Source: Chrysomallon squamiferum (taxonomy: Eukaryota > Mollusca > Gastropoda > Neomphalida > Peltospiridae). Taken from it: DNA of 64,000 nucleotides. A model generated the notes under the pieces. It did no database searches and was not told the origin of the DNA. It saw only the letters and a program-made list of their open reading frames with translations. Positions 1 through 13,281 of this stretch are shown piece by piece. The stretch is from positions 12,716,038 through 12,780,037 of the forward strand of contig CM022667.1 in the NCBI GenBank assembly GCA_012295275.1, in the 5' to 3' direction. The translations under genes were made by a program, and so were the position numbers. How positions within the stretch are numbered: position 1 is the first letter of the stretch; every line of letters starts with the position of its first letter.

Positions 1-1006
1 CTGGAAGTCAATTTAAAAGAAAAGATACCTGATTGACATATTCTACAATATGTTGCTGCTATGTTGTTATGTATTTAATTTTATTTGCTATATAGTTCAG
101 TAGCAAGAGTTTTAAACTGAACCTGAATTGTCTCCTTTTCTTTTATGTTTCCCATTTTCTAAAAAAAATATCTATAAAAATATATTTTGGTTAGAAAATA
201 CTTTTCGCATTCAAGCAAGATTTCTACAGAGTAATATTTGGCAAACAAACAAAACAAAAAAACATTTGAGGAAAATTTTGGCTGTGTTCTTCTTGTGGTT
301 TGACGACCAGGTGTGGTTTATTCGAACTATGCATCCAGTTTCATCCATCAAACAATTTGCGTACTTCTGTCACTGCAAAAAGAGTGTCACCTGTGCACAC
401 AACTGACAGTCGAAAACGTCCGAGAAATCTTGACGTCACAGTCTCAAATGTGGTCACACTTACTTGGTAACAACCTGCACGCGCTTTGATTTATCAAGTC
501 TTGGTTATCGCAGATAGTAAATGAAATTTCAGATTGTTAAATAGCAGGCCCCTATTAAAAGTTTCTATAGGGAAACGAAACAACAAAAACAACAAAACAA
601 AACGAAGTCAAGAAAAATCTATTATGAGTTTTTTTCATGTTTATAATCATTAGCACGTAATCATGTCAGTCATTTCATTGCGTGTGTATGTCCGTATAGG
701 CTTAAATCTTTTCTAGCAATATAGTTTTACAAAGTATAAATACGTGATAAATACGGTTCCTCTTTCTTTTTTTCCAATTTCTTTAAGGAAAAAAAAAAAA
801 AAAAAAAAAATTAAAAGTAATATAGCCAAGTAATGTTTTAAGACCTCAGTATTTTGAATTTTTTAGTCAGAAAACATCATCATCGATTTGGGAATACAGA
901 CAATGATTATGTCCTTTAAGTATTCTATCTTATAAATAGTTAATGTTTAGATCATGTTTTCCGTTTGTATGCTTTTAAATTTCATCCTTTATCGGTGATA
1001 TTTAAA

Positions 1007-1007
<1 letters not shown>

Positions 1008-1056
<49 letters not shown>
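1008..1056 (+). repeat. (AAT)n microsatellite
   Basis: About 16 uninterrupted AAT units. Confidence 0.95.
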
Positions 1057-1057
<1 letters not shown>

Positions 1058-2293
1058 GTGTTCCACTAAATATCGAGTTGAAAGTTTGAAGCATTCACTT
1101 GTATTAAAACTTACGAAATCAAAGATAAATTTAAAAAGAAAGAAACAGAAAAGGGAATCAAAACTCCTGTTCAATTAAACAACCATGAGGGTGTTGGAAT
1201 TTGAAAACTTTGACCTGTATTAAGATCCTGTATTCATCAAAGGGGAAGAAGTTTGTTATTTTAATTCTAAATTTAAATCCACAAAAGATAAAAAGTCAAC
1301 ATTAAACAAGAGAATCTGGCTTAATATCAACAAGACACTTTTGTGGGTAGTTGGATTTTTTATCTGTCACTCTCTGTGTACGGCGTAAATTTGCGGGTGA
1401 AAGTTGTGGAAATGCTCTGTTTGATGTCGACACTTTCACGTTTATTTTGGCTAATTACTGTTCGTTTGGGTTGGCATTGCTTCACTGGGATCAACGCATA
1501 ACAGTTCTTTCCTTTCTTGTTGTGTGTTTTAAATCCGTTCTGCCATTTGCCAGTTGCTCCCTTCTCAAACCATTAATTTATTTTCCCGTTCAGACAGAAA
1601 CGTCCTTCGATTTATAAACAAAGTAAAATCGGTTATTATTATAGAAAACAAAAAAATAGAAGCAGCGACAACAGGTACACCACCAATAATGACAAAACGA
1701 AAACAAAATTATAATAAACTTTAAACACAAAATAGAAGCTAAATAATCAGTCAGAGCAAAATTATTTGTGTTCAAAATATGAAAAAAAAAAAAAAAAAAA
1801 ATAAAATAAAATATTTATTTATCTAGTATAATTAGTAGTAATACTACTGGTAACAGTAACCGAAGTCAAATAACAGCAGCAGTTCATAAATTCGTTCCCG
1901 CACTTAACTGCACTTTGTACAGATTTCTTAAATTATGAAATGAAATTTCCGTCTGACACATACATTTTACAGGAGTGTCTACATGTTCATTAGAAGATAG
2001 CAAAACGCGCATGTCATAATACCTATCCTAACTGATGTTAATTAAATATATTATTTTCAGCTTTGTACCAATTTTCACATATTTTAAAGTGTTTTCAGAC
2101 AGGTTTTTTTTAAAACATTTTTGTTTTGTGAAATAAGTAAAAAAAGATTTTTACAAATTCATAAAAAATATTTTGGACTAATTTATATAAACGAAAAGCG
2201 CATTTTTTTTTTATAAAGAATTATATATGTCAGCATTCGATTGCCATTTACGATAAATCTGTTTATACTGAATTATTGTGAACTGGAAGTGCT

Positions 2294-2329
<36 letters not shown>

Positions 2330-2574
2330 AAGAAAGAAAGAAAAGAGATAGGTCTGTGATCAGTTTGTGTTTATTTGTTATTAAAATAGGTTCTGTTGTA
2401 GAAAAATTAACTCATTCTCGCTGGGAGTGTGCCAAAAAAATAGAAGTAAAAAACTGATAAAGCAAATATTGAAATCGTAGTTTCCAAATATATTAAAAAG
2501 CTGTTCGCTATAATGAAAATATAATCATTCGTAGATTAGCAGTTTGAAAAAAGTACGGATCACTTATTAGAACT

Positions 2575-2960
2575 CTTAAACTGTTTCCCAGCTGACCGGT
2601 ACTGGTCACATGACTCATGACCCGGTCATATGACCTAAGTACATGCGGAGAAATGTACAAACCCCCGCCCACGCGCTGTGGTTAAAAAGTGGGTCACAAT
2701 CTCTCACTCTTTCGGTCAATGTATCCCACGACTGGTATACGATATGACCTTGATAAGACCCAACCCTGGCAGACAGACCAAGGAAGGGCCTTGCTGGTGC
2801 TAATCTGACCATTACAGGCCATTATGATGTCGAATGGCTGAACTCTTTGATGATATCGAGCTAGAGACCTTCGTAAGCCGCCAGGAATGTAGGGATGGTA
2901 GCAACACATGGTAAAACTGTCGCGAGGTCATTTTGTAAAAGCGTGTTCGCCTACCTCTGG
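2575..2960. other. higher-complexity, CpG-containing patch of unknown nature
   Basis: Against AT-rich surroundings this stretch has balanced composition and several CpGs. It opens with overlapping palindromic TGACC/GGTCA words around 2590-2635, including a perfect AP-1-type TGACTCA at 2611-2617. No protein family is recognisable in any frame. It could be a regulatory element, a non-coding exon or the remnant of a dispersed repeat; I cannot decide between these. Confidence 0.4.
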
Positions 2961-3088
2961 GGTTGTTACTTTTTTTTTTGTAATAGTAATGTAGCTTAAA
3001 TATAGAGATCCTTTATTTTTTTTTATGGATGTGTGGGATTTGTGCAAGGTATTTTTGAAGCCATGACTGCATCAAAATGTGTCCTACT

Positions 3089-3121
<33 letters not shown>

Positions 3122-3149
3122 TAATAATAATAATAAAAATAAAATAAAA

Positions 3150-3201
<52 letters not shown>
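3089..3201 (+). repeat. poly-A plus (AAT)n
   Basis: A26, then AAT units with a few A-rich interruptions. Confidence 0.95.
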
Positions 3202-4892
3202 TATTAATCTTTAATAATCCAGGTAGAAATAACACTATACACAATCCAGTTATGACAATGAACAGTTTGATAGATTTACTTAGTATATTCAGTCCATTAT
3301 ATATCATTATTTGAAGTGGTAAAAATCACCTAATTTTTATATCTTATGTAGCTAGTTTACTAATACATAAATATAACATCTTACAACATTTAACAATACA
3401 GAAATTATTTTATTTTTGCAGGTTTTAACTGACAATTAAAACACAGATAAATTTTCATTATTATTTGGGATTTTCATTTTTATTTCTTGTTTTCAGAAAT
3501 TCATTTTATTGCTGTGGTTTATTTATATAAAATGATTATTATTTTTATATTTTTAAGCAATACATGTTGCACCAGATCAAAATAATAGGTGATTTCTAGA
3601 GAACAAATGTAAAAGGGTTTTCTAAAAATAATTTACATGAAAAGAGATTAATATTTAATTATATATTCAGTTGTTAGAATGTAATCATATTGAAATGATA
3701 ATTGTTTTACATTTTTGTTGCTTTACTTTTTCCATTTAACAGTTTAAAAAAAAAAAAAGATAATTATTATTGGGTTTTTTAAGTGGACTTTATTTTTGAT
3801 TACATCCTTATGTCAGGTTCAGGCTTGATATTAGTTGAAAAGTGTCACAAGACACAAAGTGCGATACTTGTTCATTAGAGTATGAAGCCACACAAGTGTC
3901 CACCATTGTCCACCAACCAGTAACAATAAATAACTTTGTCAGTGTTCCAGCCACTTGATATTTGAAGAGAATCAGAACTTTTCAATTAGTGGCCAAGCCC
4001 CATTATGTTGGCACTGCATAATTAACCAAATGAAATAAATTTGTCTAGTTCTGAGACAATATACTTCTTATTTTATTCACTTTATCACCAGATGTTTGGT
4101 CAGAGAGTTCTTGGACATTTGCTGAGGCACTTTTCATTAAAATATATTGTCATAGATTATACACTTGTTGCCACTTGTTCACTTTATTGTTGTAGCATTA
4201 AAATGAACAGATGCAGTACTGGGATGTACATATTAACTATTAATTTATAAAAATAATACCGGTTTGTGTGATTGGTAATATGAGTACAAATATTTACACC
4301 ATATGGCACTAATGGAGTAATTTAATCAACACTGAACCGATTTTTTTTTCTATGTTCATTGTTGACCAAATTAATGAGTTAAGTCGTTCAAGTCCATTAA
4401 TGTTTTTATGATTAGGTCACTTGGCTTGATGTAACAGATATATATTTGATGTATATAATGCTCTGTGTATTATATATACATTTTTTAATAATAATAAAAG
4501 AAAATATAATAACACTAAATTTTTCTATCTCTTTTTAAAATCTTTTGTTGTGTACAATTATTCTAAAGGCAGCAACCATTTTTTGTCTCTTCTGCATTAA
4601 TGTTACAACTTTTCTGTATATGTTCAGATTTTAATTTTTTTATGCAGTTAAATGTTACATATTTTTAAATTCAGAATCTGTTTTCAAGATAAAACCTAAT
4701 ATATATATTAGTTTATATTAATAAACACACATTTTTTTTTTTATCATCAGTATAATTTATTTTCAGCTAATTACAGAATAATTATTATTGTTATTTTTGT
4801 AATGTTGTTTTCTGTTTTAAAAGAAAATTGAAATTATTGTTTTGTTTACTGTTAATCAAAAGAAATGTTACATTGTATTGTTCTTTTTACAG

Positions 4893-7800
4893 GTACATCT
4901 CAAGTCACAGTTTATAATGAATGGTGTCTGTGTTGTTTGGCGAGGCTGGATTGATCTTCATCGACTTGATGGTGTTGGGTCCTTGCAGTTTGATGAAGAT
5001 AGGGCTGAGGTGAGAAAATATTTTGTTTATAGATCAGGAAAAAGGCTCCCCACCAAACCAAACAAAAATATTTAAACTTCAAAATTATTAGTGTTATTGA
5101 TTAAATTCTAACTATTGTTTGTAATCTTTTCTGCCTAATATTAATGCTCCTAAAAAGATATTCCAGAGCACCAAACAAACAATAATGAACATTATAAACA
5201 GTCTTTAAACTGTACACCCCACATAATTAAGCTCTGATTATTTTATTTAGAAACAAAGTAATTTGGGTTTTACCTACCTATATGGGCATTTTGTTTTATT
5301 TTATTTATTTTTTATATTTTTTAACTTTATTTTTATTTGACAGTCTTACTAAAACAAATAAATGTATTAGAATGAAGTTTAAAATGATCCGTGAAATGTT
5401 TAATGTTTCCAAAGATGATTTTGTTTTTTTGCATGGACATTTTGGGCAACTCAGACTTCACATATAAATTAAATATTAAAATAAAAGTTTAAAAAGACTA
5501 TTATATATAAAATTAAAATAATATCCTATCAGAAAGTAGAATATATTTAACGCTGAAAAATCAGTCACATAAATTTATATAATTCTCATCAAAACATTCT
5601 GAATCTGGGCTATTATTTATTTTTTACCCACTTATTGACATAAATACAGAGTAATATGTATCAAATTAGAACCATATGTGAATAATTTGGTGGTTGCCAT
5701 TTAATTTTCTGTTTAAAACTTTTTAAAATTAACACTGGCATGAATAAATTAGAAGAAGAAAATAAATTTTCATTTTTCTTTTTTTTAAATTGATAGATTT
5801 ATATTATCATTTTTCAGTTGCTTTAAAATATCACTGTTATTTTGGACAGATGGGTGCAAATAATTTTTATTTGTTACTAGATTGAAAATTCTAAAAAGCT
5901 TTTATTCTTTTTTGATTAGTGTGGTTTGTCAAATTTTCACTGCTTGCCAGCGTTTAATGAAAACAATAAAATTTACATCCTGGATGATCAGAGCACATGA
6001 ATAATGCAAACATCTTGATCGCAGTCTCAGAGGCAATCTGTTAAAAAGTTAAAAGTTTCGGTCGGTGCACCAAATGCAATATCAGTGTTGAAAAATTATT
6101 GGGTAACCCTAATCTGAACACTGAGACATTCATAGCTGTTTGTGGAAACTTTGTGACATTAATTGGAATTTTTGTGTGACCACATGGCATATGGCCTGTC
6201 ATCGATAAATTGCACAAAGCATGGTAACAGTTGCACAATATGGGTTAACGTGGCAGTTTGCTTAAATTTGATCTCATTAATATTTAGTCAAACACTTTTT
6301 AGAAATAAAAATGTTACAAAAGAAATAATGTAAATTAAGTGAGCCCATAATTTTAGCTAACTAAATCTGGTGAAACTGAATTTAAAAAACAAAAACAACT
6401 CAGAATTTAATTCTTGAACTCAAAATGCAGTGAAATAAAATTTGTAAAATTTGGCTAATAAAAAAACAGTCCTGTTCAATTTATATTTGGTAACATGTGA
6501 CTCTTCAGAATTTTTTGAAAACCTTATTTAAGTTTGGTGAGAACAAAATATTGATTCCTTTTATCTATCCAGTACTTTTAAGTATCATTATTTGAAATTT
6601 AGGAATTCTGGATGTATTTTCCTTTTGAAATTTAAATTAAATTTATTACAGGGTCATACTGAATTTAGTTTCATAAAAATAATAAATAAATAATTAAATT
6701 ATTATTTTTTTTTATGTAAAAAATAAAACTGTTTTATTTTAGTTTTATTTTCAGAAAAAATTACAAGATAATTTTGATTAGGAAAGAAAAATATTTTTCC
6801 TGATTAAACCCTATCTTGCACTATTCAGAATTCATTGGGTTGTGACATCAATATTAAAAGAGTTTGGCTCTCCCTGAAGCCACAGTGATTATTAATAATG
6901 GTGTGGTGTGGCCGATAGGGGACTGCCTGACCATAATGACGTGAGATATGGGTTTTGCAGTGATCTTTAACATTGGTGATGTCTGATTACTCAACATAGC
7001 AGTAATCATGTGGCAGATGGAAGCAGTGTCTCAGCACAAGGCTTTTCACCCACAGACTGTTAGCAGGAAAGTACGCAGCGCCATTACACTGTGGCTTTTG
7101 CCTCTCCATCGCCCATCCCGGACGCATGTGCCTCTTGTGTAACATCCTAATTATGCCATATGTTGCTCTTTGAGGAGATTAAAAAAGCAGAAAAAGATGT
7201 TGATGGCAGTTTGTTCTGCCTGCTCAGTGAGGCACATTATGTAGGGGTAAAGTTAAGAGCTTCCTGTCTCACTCTAACCCATGTCCTTTTCTCAGCACTT
7301 GCAGTCCTAACCTCTGTGTCCATTCCATCTGCCACAGAAACAAGCTTCCTTGGTAAGACAATGGGAACAAAGGATTACACAAGCTATAAGGGGGTACTTG
7401 TGGCACTTGCCTCTTCCCAATGTCTTTGCTTCAGATTGGAGCACCAGTCAGAAAAGTCAGACAGGGCAGGCACAGGCAACCTTTCTCATAAAATTCATAA
7501 GTTGGGCCTGGCAAAACAGGAAAATTAAAACTTTCCCCAGACAATGGAGACAAAAAGACAAAGAGAAAAAAAAATCAATAGCAGAGCAGGCAGTTTGTGA
7601 ACCTCAGCTGTGCAGGTTTGCCACCCTTTTATCACAGAGTTTGTTGTAAGCCTGTGTCTGCAACTGCTTCTGTTGGAACCATATGCACCCAGTGTTTTGG
7701 GGCTACAGGCTCATTATGCCAGCCAAACCAATTAAAAGTTGTTTTGTTAGGGTGTTCACACTGGCAGCTGATGGTGTTTTCCCCCTTATAATGTAGACTT

Positions 7801-10800
7801 TCTAACTGCACACCCATGGTCTGGCCTTTTGTCGGGGTCCTGTTTGATTCTGTTCAGCTGTTGTGTACCAACTGCTTGCACAGGCTCTTTCTAGTCATCT
7901 TGCAATTTTAAATTTGTTTAATTACATACAAAAAGCCCAGGTGATTGGGCTTGTTTTTTTAGACAGTAAAAGAGCTGTGCACATTGCATGCTAAGAAAAT
8001 TGAAGTGCTGGCAACTGGCAGGGAGGAAATTAAATCTGATTAATATGGGAAGAAAGATATGGGTCTCATTTGCTACAGGCTTCACCTGCTTGTCACACCC
8101 AGCCTCGTAATCGTCCATCACAGAAATGGCACATAATCCTTAGAACATTGCACTAGCACATTGTCATTGACTCAACAGACCATTTGATTCTATATAATAA
8201 AGCTATTTATGAAAGCAGCTGATTTTATTATGGCTTTTTTTGTCTTTGAACAGGTGGAAGACCAAATGTTACGAGAGCAGATTGAGCAATATCAGAGACG
8301 ATTACAAGATTTTGACGAGCGCCAGCGCCAGTACCAACAAGAGGAGCGAGAAAGGCAGGCCGAGACAGAAGCAGAGGTAGTAGAAGCATTATTGTGTATT
8401 TCCGACAGCTGTAAAAACCAGTCCCATCAAAACTCATGACCGTCATGTGTCGCACACACTTTGTTTTTAATCTGTTGACTGGATGCACTCCCAGCTTCAC
8501 CATGTTGAGATTTGTGTGTCTCTTCCCTATGTCAGACAGCTTTCATTATTTTTAGCAAACTTTGTTTCCTCTTTACGTCCAAGACATCTGTCCACATCTG
8601 TGATATCTAGCATTTACTTTATCTTGCATGTAATTTTTAATCCTTTTTTCTTTTTTCACTAAATCTTTAAGTTTGTTGTGGTACCCAAAGTTTGCTAAAA
8701 GAAATTTAACCTGTCTCAATTTCTGTAATATAAAAGACATTTTATATATATATATATATACTTATGATTTATTTGACATAAGTGTTCACAGTTCCAGTAT
8801 TATATGCCTATAAGTCTAGCAAATGAAGACAATAGGTGAAAAATATATTTGAACAATGATTTTAATGGGCTACCTTTTAAAGATATATTATATTTATGAA
8901 AAAATAAATTTGTATGAATTTATATAAATATCAGTTATGAAATGTATTCCAGTATTTTGTATTTAATGACAGAATATGAAGCTGGTGCCAAAAATTAAGA
9001 TTTATTGTTAAATATATTTATTATAATGAATGAGACATTAAAAAAAAATGTATTTCAGGATTGTTCATAGAGATATTTTTGATATACCAATTGTTACTGA
9101 TTTAAATATTGAAAATTTTATAGATTTATTTTGTTTCTGTTTTTTTTTTCTGTTGTTCAGCATGTTTGTTTTTAATTGCATGACCTGCTTTTTATGTTGT
9201 TACTTACTGTTAGGCTTATAGGTGGGTCTTTACTTGTATATTATAAGATATACTTCTTAATATTTGTAAATGTAAACATATTTGTAGATATATTAATATT
9301 GGTAATCTGTGAAAATTATTTAGAAGAAATGGTATGACCGTTGAAAGATTTTATGGCAGCTTGTGTTGAGAACAGATCAGGGATATTTGTGTTTGTTTGT
9401 TCTAGTCATGTCAGACAAAAAATAAATCTTAAGTTTTTATGTTTTTAAACAGTGTACATAGTCTATTTTTATACAGAATTTATTATGAACATGTAATTCC
9501 TAAGAAAAAGGAAAATGTTTTTATATTTTTTCATGCATTAATATCATGCTCTTTCACATACATCTTAAAGCTAGAAAGTTGTTTCCTTCATGGATTAAAA
9601 ATATCTTTGTTTCATTAATATTTTTATAAATAAATTTAAAACAAACCTATAGTTTGCTTGCTTTTATTTATTTGTTGTTTATTTCTGTTTTTTGCTTTAT
9701 TATGGTTTGTAACAGGTCAGCAGTGTGATGTGTTACCTAACTCTCCTCCTAAAGACTAAGAGCACTACACTGCATCTCATGATTTTTCTCAAGCAACAAG
9801 ACCAACTGTTGGTATTTGACAATAGGGGAAAAAAATCAATACTGAGGGACAAAAATTGGGAGTTATCTGCCCCTGTTTAACCTGCAGCTTTATGCAAGAG
9901 ATGCAGTAAATTTGAAATGCTAGATCAGACTAGAAAATGTAGCAGTGAGGGTTGGTTCTTTGGAGGTTAATATTTGTGGCCCAAGATTAACATGGCTGAT
10001 CAATTATAAACATAAATTATCTCATATAAAATATACTTTTCTTTGTTCTTAACAAAAGTTATTATCTTTGAAGCTTTAATTTTTCTTTGAGAAAGATTTT
10101 TGATAAATGTATGACTGATATAATGTATGGTTTTCAGTTATCAAACTAATAAAAAAAACAAAAACATAAAATATATTTTAATAGAAATTAAGAACCAGAG
10201 GTCACAGTGACATAAAAGTCATAATTTCTCCACTCATGTGAAATTCTATTGTTCTTTTACAGTTTTTCTTTTCTTGAAGTTTTTTCACTTTCAAAAATAG
10301 TTTGGGAGGGTTTCTTCATATTTTACATTTATAGATAATAGATTCATTTTTAAAATTCTTGCTGAGTTACAGTTATGGAAAAACATACATACAAGTCCAT
10401 ATTACAGGATAAACTATAATAGAATTTGTTAATGGGAGAGTTTGAATGTTACATGAAAGAGCAGGTGTTTACTTCCCAATGGTTCAGATCAAATTTCATT
10501 TATCAAAAAACCATTTACAATACTATGAAAATGTTTTTTTTTCTCTCTTTTTTTTCTTCAATGAAGTATTTGTAACTCATCTTTTAAATGTCTGTTTACT
10601 TTTTCTTTGTCATTTATTTATAAAACCACACAGAGTATTTATTTTAAAACAGTTTTTATTGTGAAAGATGTCCAAGAATTTATTACAATTTATGAATCTG
10701 GAAACCCTAAATTAGGTGTACATTTGTTTGTAATTTTCAAAAGTATTTCTTTTATATGTAATTTTGGTAATATTGTTAAATAAATTAAATTAAGTTATAT

Positions 10801-12121
10801 AAACTATCATTATGCAGTAATTATGATATGGTTATTTTCTCAGTTGTTAACATTAAATTAAAAACTATATGTTTATGAAGCAAAGAAATCCAAAGATTTA
10901 TAATAATGGTAATTCTCTGAAATTAAAAAATAACAAATGATTAAAAATAGAAATATAAAGTGATGTCTATTTTCACATGTACAAAATTAGTAAAACATTT
11001 TTGAATAAGCAAACTCCCAAATGGGTGTCTAAATATCGAGAATATAGATTGTGGTATAAAAGAACATACTTCGAAGAACAGCAAAAACCTGTTGATCATA
11101 GAGATCTATTAAGGAGGAGAGGTTTGTTTCTTAACAGTGGTTTCACATTTTGTGGTGTTGTGCATTTGTTCTTTGTGTTTGAAGATTTTTTTTTGTGTGT
11201 TTATTTGTCACCAATGGTCTACATGTTATTATCACAGATATGTTTTTATTTATTAATTTTTTTTTATAAGCATGTCTGGTTTTTGTCTTTGTGATACTCA
11301 TTTTAAACTAGAAAACCTAACTTTGAAATAAAATAACCTTGGAGTAAATCCATATTAATCAGTGATATCATTTAATATTCTTTGAAAGGAAATGGGATTT
11401 AGATATATATTAACATAACAACATTAATACATCCCGAAAAAACATTTAATATTATTTATTTATTTTTAAATAAATTTGAAAATACAACTGAGCTGACTTA
11501 ATCGAATAAAAATTTGAAATTGAAAGTTGAATTTTTAAAAGCACTTTCTTTAACTGCACTTAAACCCCTTCGTTCTGGCCAACACTCACAGTGTGCTATT
11601 TTATGTCGACAGGGGTACCTAAAGCATTTAAGAGCAAGTGAAACAAGTGATGGCAAATGTCAAAGTCTGTCAAATTCATCGGAGCAAGACCTACCTGTCG
11701 GCTTTTTATCAAAGAGAAGCCATGATGGGGAGAAGTTCGTTTCAAAGTAAGGGATTCTATAAGCCATTATTAAGTGATTTATTTGCTCAAAAGAACAATG
11801 TAAATTATTGCAATTATCTAGTGATACATTTATAAAGAATTTTCTTCACAAGGATCGTGTAGGATTTATTTTTATTTAAAAAAAAAAATAAAAAAGAAAA
11901 GAAACAAAATTGTAGACCATTGGTGTGCAGGATTGATATTGCATTGTTTTATGTATTTTTTTAATTTTATTTTTTTTTAATATTTTTTTTATAAAATGTT
12001 TTTTACTTATATATATAATCTTTTTATTTCTTAAAGTATTTACTGGCAAATTTTTTTTTTTTTTTTCAAGCACATGAAGAAGGTATCAAGCTATACGTAT
12101 TTGTTGAAATACTTGTTTAAA

Positions 12122-12155
<34 letters not shown>

Positions 12156-13076
12156 TTAATAAATTGTCTCATTGATTAACTTACAGTCGGTATTTTGAAC
12201 TTTATAGTTCAGCCTAAATATTGGAGAAAAACATTTTAAGTAATGTAACAGAACCATATTTATAATCAAAATAAAAAAATTTAAACCATTTTTTTCTAAC
12301 CATCTAAACTACTGAATCTAATAAAGTTCTAGTATTATCTGTTGGGTTCAGCTACATCATTGTATGTTCGGTTTTCCAGTATTGTCTGATTCAGTGCCTT
12401 AGGGTCAAACTTCAATTTTTTATTATCATTAGTATTATTATTTTTTTTTTTTTTCAAACAATTACTTGTCCTCAATCAAGTGTTCTTTACACAAACTACC
12501 TTCTGCTATTGATCAAGAAAGAGCCACTTCAGTGAAAATTGTCTTTTTCTGTTTTCTAAATATTATATAACCTTTCAAAGACTGGTTTGTGAAACCTAAT
12601 CTCTAACTATTAAAACATTTTGACTTTAATCACCATCACCTACAAATATATTTATTAACTTCAGCTGTAGTATTTGTTGTCTTCCATCACCTGGTCTGAG
12701 TAATGTCAATTACAGAATGACTCTTCAGTGGTGTTCTTTTGTCCACTGTCGCTTCATTGGACACGAGAACCTTTGTATTGATGTTACGGCTCTTTAAAGT
12801 GAAATTACGAGAAAGGAGTTCTCTTTCCACTAGTGGTCTTGCTGGGACAGTGAGTTTGCTAAATGGTCCAGTCTAATTGATTCATTCTTCATGACCTGCC
12901 ACAAGACATCATTGTTAGCTACGATCCATTGAGAATTGTTAATTGGTTTAACCCTTTAAACCATTTTTTATATATATGTAATGTTTATTTTTATTATTTT
13001 TCACAAATTTTATAACCTTTATCATCATTATTAATTATTATTATTATTATTTTTATTATTGTTATTGTTGTTGTTA

Positions 13077-13111
<35 letters not shown>

Positions 13112-13249
13112 AATATTTGTTCAAAAACCTCCCAAAACCCATAATTTTGTTTAACAAATGAAATGTTTAAAAAACATATTTCTTTCCCTAGGCTAATTAT
13201 AATTATTATTTTATTTCAGTTAATTAAAATTTTTATTATTTTATCCTAC

Positions 13250-13281
<32 letters not shown>

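Larger units (their letters stand above)
1..4892. other. non-coding DNA upstream of the first CBFB exon in the window
   Basis: No exon recognised. Since the first visible CBFB exon begins mid-protein at 4893, this is most simply CBFB intron. It contains poly-A at 789-810 and 2300-2326, an (AAT)n tract at 1008-1056, A(26) followed by (AAT)n at 3089-3201, and a less AT-rich patch at about 2575-2960. I looked for the N-terminal half of CBF-beta and did not find it; it probably lies before base 1. Confidence 0.7.

Noticed and set aside
7160-7528. 122-codon open frame in CBFB intron
   Set aside because: No recognisable family or consistent splice signals, and two other frames in the same block are equally open. 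Better explained by low stop-codon density in less AT-rich DNA.
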